Assembly: GCA_910577885.1 (NCBI GenBank)
Contig: CAJTNK010000036.1
Span: forward strand, 1-17,655
DNA length: 17,655 bases
From: an uncultured Rikenella sp.
GTDB lineage: Bacteria; Bacteroidota; Bacteroidia; Bacteroidales; Rikenellaceae
Direction: 5' to 3'
Shown here: piece after piece, positions 14,017-17,655 of the stretch
How the letters are laid out: each line of letters begins with the position of its first letter
How positions within the stretch are numbered: the stretch's first letter is position 1
The notes under the pieces: generated by a model
The model's database searches: none
What the model was told of the DNA's origin: nothing
The model's input: only the letters and a program-made list of their open reading frames with translations
Translations under genes and position numbers: made by a program

Positions 14017-17000
14017 TTAGAAGTCGAGGGCGAGTCCGATGCCGAAGTAGAATTTTTCGTTGGAGGGTTCGGCGAACGTGAATTTGACGGTAGCGGGCAT
14101 GGAAGATCCGAAGGCGTTGAATTCGACGGCGATGTCTCCGCCATAGGACCAGACGTTTGCCGGGCGTGTTTTCCCTCCTCCGGCGAAGTAGGCGCCGCGG
14201 GAGAAGTCGCCGAAGAGATTGAGCCAGAGTCGTTTGAAGTAGACGACGCCGTTGATCCCGCCGTCCGGATAGCAGAGCGGGAAGGTGTAGTCCAGGGAGG
14301 TCGCGCCGAAGTATTTGGCGGCACGTCCGTTGTAAGCGCCGCGGACGCCGAGCGGTTTGTAGCCGAATCCGAGTTCGGCTTCGGTTTGGTACATGGCCGC
14401 CGCCCGGAGCGTAATGCTGTGGTTGGGCAGGATCCCCGGCAGGTAGCCGCGGGCGTAGAGGCTGTAGATCATCCCGAAACGACGGTTGAACGCCCCGACG
14501 ACCGACCCGCGCACGGCATAGCCCAACCGCGGCACGATACACCGTACGGAAGCCCGCCGGTTGTCGCTCCACCAGAGAGACCCCTGGAAGGTTTGGTAGC
14601 CTTTGGTGAATCGTCCCTGCGTCGGGTCGTAGAGCAGCGCGTTGTAGTGCGTAACGACGAACGACGGCTGCAAGAGCCTCAGGTGGTTTCCGCCCGAGAA
14701 GTTGAGCGGCACCGAAAGAATGGCCTGCGCATGGAGGTAGTTTTTGCGATCGGCCGGTCCGCGCACCCCCTCTTCGTACTGGGTAGCGGGGATGTAAACG
14801 CTCTGTTTCCCCCCTCCGTACTGGATCTTGGCGGTGAGCTGCACCGGAAGCCCGGCATAGGTCCACGACCCCTGCAACCAGTCAGCGCCCTGCATCCGCC
14901 CGTAGGTCGCCGAGCCGTAGCTGTCGCCCATCGCGCTCTGGAAAAAGAGACTCGCCCCGAACCCCAATGCCAGCTCGCGTTCGTCGGCATTGAGCAGGTC
15001 CTCGATGTCGGCCGTGAGCGGCGCCCAGCTGTGGACGTTGAACCACCGCAGCGCCTTGTTGTACTTCCGGATTTCATGATACGGCGTACTGTCCCGCACC
15101 GGTCCGTGTACCCATCGGAGTTTTTTTCCGTATTGTTCGATACGCACCACCCCAGCCGTGTCCGTCATGGGCAGCGTGTTCATCGTCGGCACGCCCCACG
15201 ACGGTGCCGGAATGTTCAACAGATTCCGCGGCAGCCGCCCCCGGACCACCGTATCCTGCGTAGCATCCGCCGAAGTTCGGGCAATCTGGTAGCCCTCTGC
15301 CGTGTAAGTGGTGAACAACACCTCGCCTCGCGCCGTATCCGCGGCCGGCCCGTAAGCGCCGAACCGCGAGGTGGTGATCCGCCGCTCGGGACAGCCCTCG
15401 GCCGTGAGGTCGAGGGTGTGGATCTCGTCCTTCCCCGACTCGATCGAGCTGAAGAAAAGTTGTCCTTTCCCATCGGCCGTCAGACCGCTCAACGTGACGA
15501 GCGACGGCTCGGTCATATCTTCTGTCGGCATAAAGGTCCCGCGGGAAGAGACCGAGGTCCGCCGCAGGTGCATTCCCCGCTCGCCGAGCGAGATAAAGGC
15601 CAGCGTCTGCGTGGAGTCATCCCAGGCCAGTCCGTGCAGCGTGGTCAAGCGGTCGAACCGCAGCCGGTCCGTCTCCCGAAAATCGGCCGCATCGTGCAAC
15701 ACGAGGTCGCTCCCCCCCAAGCTGTCCGGCGACACGGTGGCCACGAACCGCCGCCCCCCTCCCCCTCGACCATCCCTCACCGAGATCGGCATCGCAAAAT
15801 AATTGGCCTCCCACCGCCCATAAGTGCGCCGCTTTCCGGTGCCCAGGTCCAAGCTCCGGACCACCGAATAGTTCTTGTACTCCCACACCGGATGGGGTTT
15901 GAACTCGGTCCACCACAAGATCCCTCCGCCGCCCTCCCGCGCCTCGAAAGTCGGCCGGCTCGACGGCGGCGCGATCCACCGCAGCGTCCGCTCCCGACCG
16001 CCCCCGGCGGTATCGATCGCCACGAACCGCGGCGGGGTATCGTAATCGCTCTTCGTGGCCACCACCCCCTGCGACGTCGCCAACGGATCGCCGTAGGTCG
16101 TAAACCCGCTCCGCCTTCTGGCCGGCGCCGTCAGGGTCAGGTAGCTGTTCTCCACCGCCGAGTAAGGTTTCCAATGCGTGTACAAATCCCCCAGCGCCCT
16201 GTCGCTCAACTCGCTCAGATGGGTTCCGTAGTGTCGTTTGAGGTAAATCCGCATCGGCACCACGAAAATCGGCCACCGCCCGGCATACTCCACGGCCCGT
16301 CCCCACATCTCCGGTCCGTGGTACCTCTCTCCGGCCGCCACCAGCTGATAGCCGTACTCGTACACCCCCGGCACATACCTCCGGTACGACCCGGCGATCC
16401 AATGGTCGCTCCTGAGTCCGACATTCGCACTGTCCTGCGCGAACAGCGCCCGCATCCCGACCGTAAACGACGGCTGCCAGGCCCGTCCGAACTCCGAATA
16501 CTGGGTTTCGGCCAACGTGGCATCGCCCTCCAGGAACCACTTCGGCACGACGAGCATCCCGACACTGGTCCCGGCCTGTCCGAAGAGCCACGACGCAACC
16601 CGCGTCAACCCGCTCCGCAACGCCGACAGCTGCACCACATGCCTGCTCTCGTGCACAGCCAGCTGTTTGAGCCACGGTTCGGCATACACCTCTCCGGCCG
16701 GCGCAGTGGTCATCAGCTCCATCCGCTTGGGCGCCCACACCACCTCGCCGTTCGAGTGGAGGTTTTCGGTGTGCAGCAAGATCGGGATGCGCTGCGGTGA
16801 GCGGGTGAAACCGTGCGTGATGGTCGGGGCGATGGAGTCCAGAAAACCGGCCATCGCCGCCGCCGTCGGAGCATAAAAATCGGGGTAGACGAGCTTGTAG
16901 GTCGGTCCTTTGATCTGCCTCCACCGCAGACCGGCCGGTCCGCGACCGTTATAATAGAACTGCGCCTGCGCGACCTGCGTCGCCCCGCCCGCCAGCAGCA

Positions 17001-17061
17001 CGACGAGCAGAAACTGTAACCGAATCACTCGGCTACGGGTGAGGCGAAACAGGTGTCGCAT
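14017..17061 (-). CDS. Exported HExxH metallopeptidase-like protein with propeller and probable outer-membrane barrel
   Basis: Not a gene I can name. The 1014-residue product has a signal peptide: basic MRHLFRLTRSRVIRLQ, hydrophobic FLLVVLLAGGA, probable cleavage after AQA (33). Residues about 40-300 hold HESRH (137-141), an HExxH zinc motif, and 37 residues later WFLEGDATLAE (175-185), the pattern of gluzincin peptidases in which E178 would be the third ligand. Residues about 305-660 are repeated beta-strand segments like a TolB-type propeller (for example LAFISLGERGMHLRR, LFFSSIESGKDEIHTLDL). From about 690 to the end, alternating aromatic and polar strands with a terminal Phe (KFYFGIGLALDF) suggest a beta-barrel in the outer membrane. 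Domain limits and activity are inferred. It lies 86 bases after the SUI1-type gene on the same strand. Confidence 0.75.
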   Translation of the reverse strand: MRHLFRLTRSRVIRLQFLLVVLLAGGATQVAQAQFYYNGRGPAGLRWRQIKGPTYKLVYPDFYAPTAAAMAGFLDSIAPTITHGFTRSPQRIPILLHTENLHSNGEVVWAPKRMELMTTAPAGEVYAEPWLKQLAVHESRHVVQLSALRSGLTRVASWLFGQAGTSVGMLVVPKWFLEGDATLAETQYSEFGRAWQPSFTVGMRALFAQDSANVGLRSDHWIAGSYRRYVPGVYEYGYQLVAAGERYHGPEMWGRAVEYAGRWPIFVVPMRIYLKRHYGTHLSELSDRALGDLYTHWKPYSAVENSYLTLTAPARRRSGFTTYGDPLATSQGVVATKSDYDTPPRFVAIDTAGGGRERTLRWIAPPSSRPTFEAREGGGGILWWTEFKPHPVWEYKNYSVVRSLDLGTGKRRTYGRWEANYFAMPISVRDGRGGGGRRFVATVSPDSLGGSDLVLHDAADFRETDRLRFDRLTTLHGLAWDDSTQTLAFISLGERGMHLRRTSVSSRGTFMPTEDMTEPSLVTLSGLTADGKGQLFFSSIESGKDEIHTLDLTAEGCPERRITTSRFGAYGPAADTARGEVLFTTYTAEGYQIARTSADATQDTVVRGRLPRNLLNIPAPSWGVPTMNTLPMTDTAGVVRIEQYGKKLRWVHGPVRDSTPYHEIRKYNKALRWFNVHSWAPLTADIEDLLNADERELALGFGASLFFQSAMGDSYGSATYGRMQGADWLQGSWTYAGLPVQLTAKIQYGGGKQSVYIPATQYEEGVRGPADRKNYLHAQAILSVPLNFSGGNHLRLLQPSFVVTHYNALLYDPTQGRFTKGYQTFQGSLWWSDNRRASVRCIVPRLGYAVRGSVVGAFNRRFGMIYSLYARGYLPGILPNHSITLRAAAMYQTEAELGFGYKPLGVRGAYNGRAAKYFGATSLDYTFPLCYPDGGINGVVYFKRLWLNLFGDFSRGAYFAGGGKTRPANVWSYGGDIAVEFNAFGSSMPATVKFTFAEPSNEKFYFGIGLALDF

Positions 17062-17147
17062 AGAATGAAGTCTAAGTCTCTGATGTTATGATAAATAAAG
17101 TCCGAGCCGAGCACGTCGCACAGCCTCCCCCTCTCTCCATCCCCCGG

Positions 17148-17492
17148 TCAGATTTTCCGGGCCCGGTAACCGGCCTCACTCAAAATCTGTACCACCTTAT
17201 CGCGCAAATCCCCCTGGATAATCACCTCCCCCTCCTTGGCCGCTCCGCCGACGCCGCACCGCTGCTTGAGCATCCGGCACAACTCCTTCAAATCCTCCTC
17301 CGACCCCACAAAGTCGGCCACCACCGTCACCTGCTTCCCGCCGCGATTCCGACGGTCCAACGCCACCCGCAAACGCTGCTTCTCCGGCGCCAACGTCTCC
17401 CGTTCCTCCACCTCCGACTCGGTAGTATACGCAAAATCAGGGTCCGTCGAATAGACCATCCCCAACCGACTCTTCCAATCGTTATTACTCAT
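17148..17492 (-). CDS. yciH: SUI1/YciH-type translation initiation factor
   Basis: Small eIF1-like protein thought to influence start-codon choice or act as a stress-related initiation factor in bacteria. With the start at 17492 the product is 114 residues, the usual family length. The SUI1 domain covers about the last 75 residues: GGKQVTVVADFVGSEEDLKE, LCRMLKQRCGVGGAAKEGEV, IIQGDLRDKVVQILSEAGY. The N-terminus MSNNDWKSRLGMVYSTDPDF is like that of bacterial homologues. The frame is open a further 34 codons up to 17594, but that part lies inside repeat R3 and its residues are not family-like, so the shorter start is chosen. It is the likely first gene before the metallopeptidase-like gene. Confidence 0.9.
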   Translation of the reverse strand: MSNNDWKSRLGMVYSTDPDFAYTTESEVEERETLAPEKQRLRVALDRRNRGGKQVTVVADFVGSEEDLKELCRMLKQRCGVGGAAKEGEVIIQGDLRDKVVQILSEAGYRARKI

Positions 17493-17519
17493 AAAATGAC
17501 GTATTGTATTTATATATGT

Positions 17520-17655
17520 CGGTCCTTGGCTACGGGCCGGAACTGTTCTTACTAACTTCGCTCCTCTCGTCTTACTTTCGTCTAAGTTTGCCAACCGTGC
17601 TTGGTGAACCGTACGGAACTGTTCTTTTTGTGAACAAAAAGAACCAAAAAAACTT
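17520..17655. repeat. Palindromic repeat element R3, cut by the window end
   Basis: The plus strand here matches the reverse complement of the right arms of R1 and R2: TTGGCTACGGGCCGGAACTG, TAACTTCGCT, CTCGT, AACCGTGCTTGG and CGGAACTGTTCTT. The arm ends in an 11-2-11 hairpin (17621-17644, GTTCTTTTTGT/ACAAAAAGAAC around GA) followed by CCAAAAAAACTT. The core would lie beyond the window. Its arm is inverted relative to R1 and R2. It lies just upstream of the SUI1-type gene. Confidence 0.8.

Noticed and set aside
14386..16800. 804-residue open frame on the plus strand opposite the metallopeptidase-like gene
   Set aside because: It is Arg/Pro/His-rich with no signal peptide or motif and lies antisense to a frame with a signal peptide, HExxH and barrel end. 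It is a shadow of GC-rich coding DNA.
17493..17594. N-terminal extension of the SUI1-type protein from an ATG at 17594
   Set aside because: The extra 34 residues are encoded by the R3 arm, which is repeat DNA, and do not resemble the family. The ATG at 17492 gives the normal length.

Overview
The window looks like chromosomal DNA of a fairly GC-rich member of the Bacteroidota, probably Bacteroidales (an Alistipes/Rikenellaceae-like lineage is a guess). The evidence is: one fused SecDF protein, promoter boxes of the Bacteroidota type (TTG, 19 bases, then TAnnTTTG), A-rich translation starts without a Shine-Dalgarno sequence, a LolD with FHHLLPEFTA, and a FISUMP-like 'NRAYGFPLRCLQE' protein tail.

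Layout. (1) 1-404 carries no gene: GC-rich nested palindromes, then a perfect 20-bp terminator hairpin. (2) 405-7071, minus strand: fourteen ribosomal protein genes in the order rplC-rplD-rplW-rplB-rpsS-rplV-rpsC-rplP-rpmC-rpsQ-rplN-rplX-rplE-rpsN. This is the S10 operon joined to the start of the spc operon, but rpsJ is not in front of rplC and rpsH is not behind rpsN. The block has its own promoter (7180-7209) and terminator (314-358), so it is a self-contained unit cut at both ends relative to the usual cluster. (3) 7313-7735: a palindromic repeat element, R1. (4) 7803-9155, plus strand: a YbdG-type mechanosensitive channel. (5) 9156-9620: no intact gene, but a remnant of the C-terminal end of a FISUMP/DUF1566-like surface protein. 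(6) 9621-13435, minus strand: lolD (lipoprotein-release ATPase) downstream of secDF (protein export), separated by a terminator hairpin that sits next to the lolD promoter box. (7) 13563-13980: a second palindromic element, R2. (8) 14017-17492, minus strand: a SUI1/YciH-type translation factor followed by a 1014-residue exported protein combining an HExxH zinc-peptidase-like domain, a probable beta-propeller and a probable outer-membrane barrel. (9) 17520-17655: the start of a third element, R3, cut by the window end.

The least expected structure is the R family. Each element is about 420 bp. It has imperfectly inverted outer arms, an 11-bp hairpin with a 2-base spacer at each arm/core junction, and a core that is itself a large palindrome. 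The hairpin stems differ in sequence between copies yet stay perfectly paired. The two halves of the core lie in opposite order in R1 and R2, while the outer arms and the 16-base centre keep the same orientation. This suggests nested inversion or palindrome-driven recombination. Because R1 lies beside the upstream break of the ribosomal cluster, such elements may have taken part in the rearrangement; that link is inference.

Functionally the window combines ribosome synthesis with envelope biogenesis (SecDF, LolD, a mechanosensitive channel, an exported metallopeptidase-like barrel protein). The linkage looks like neighbourhood rather than one pathway.
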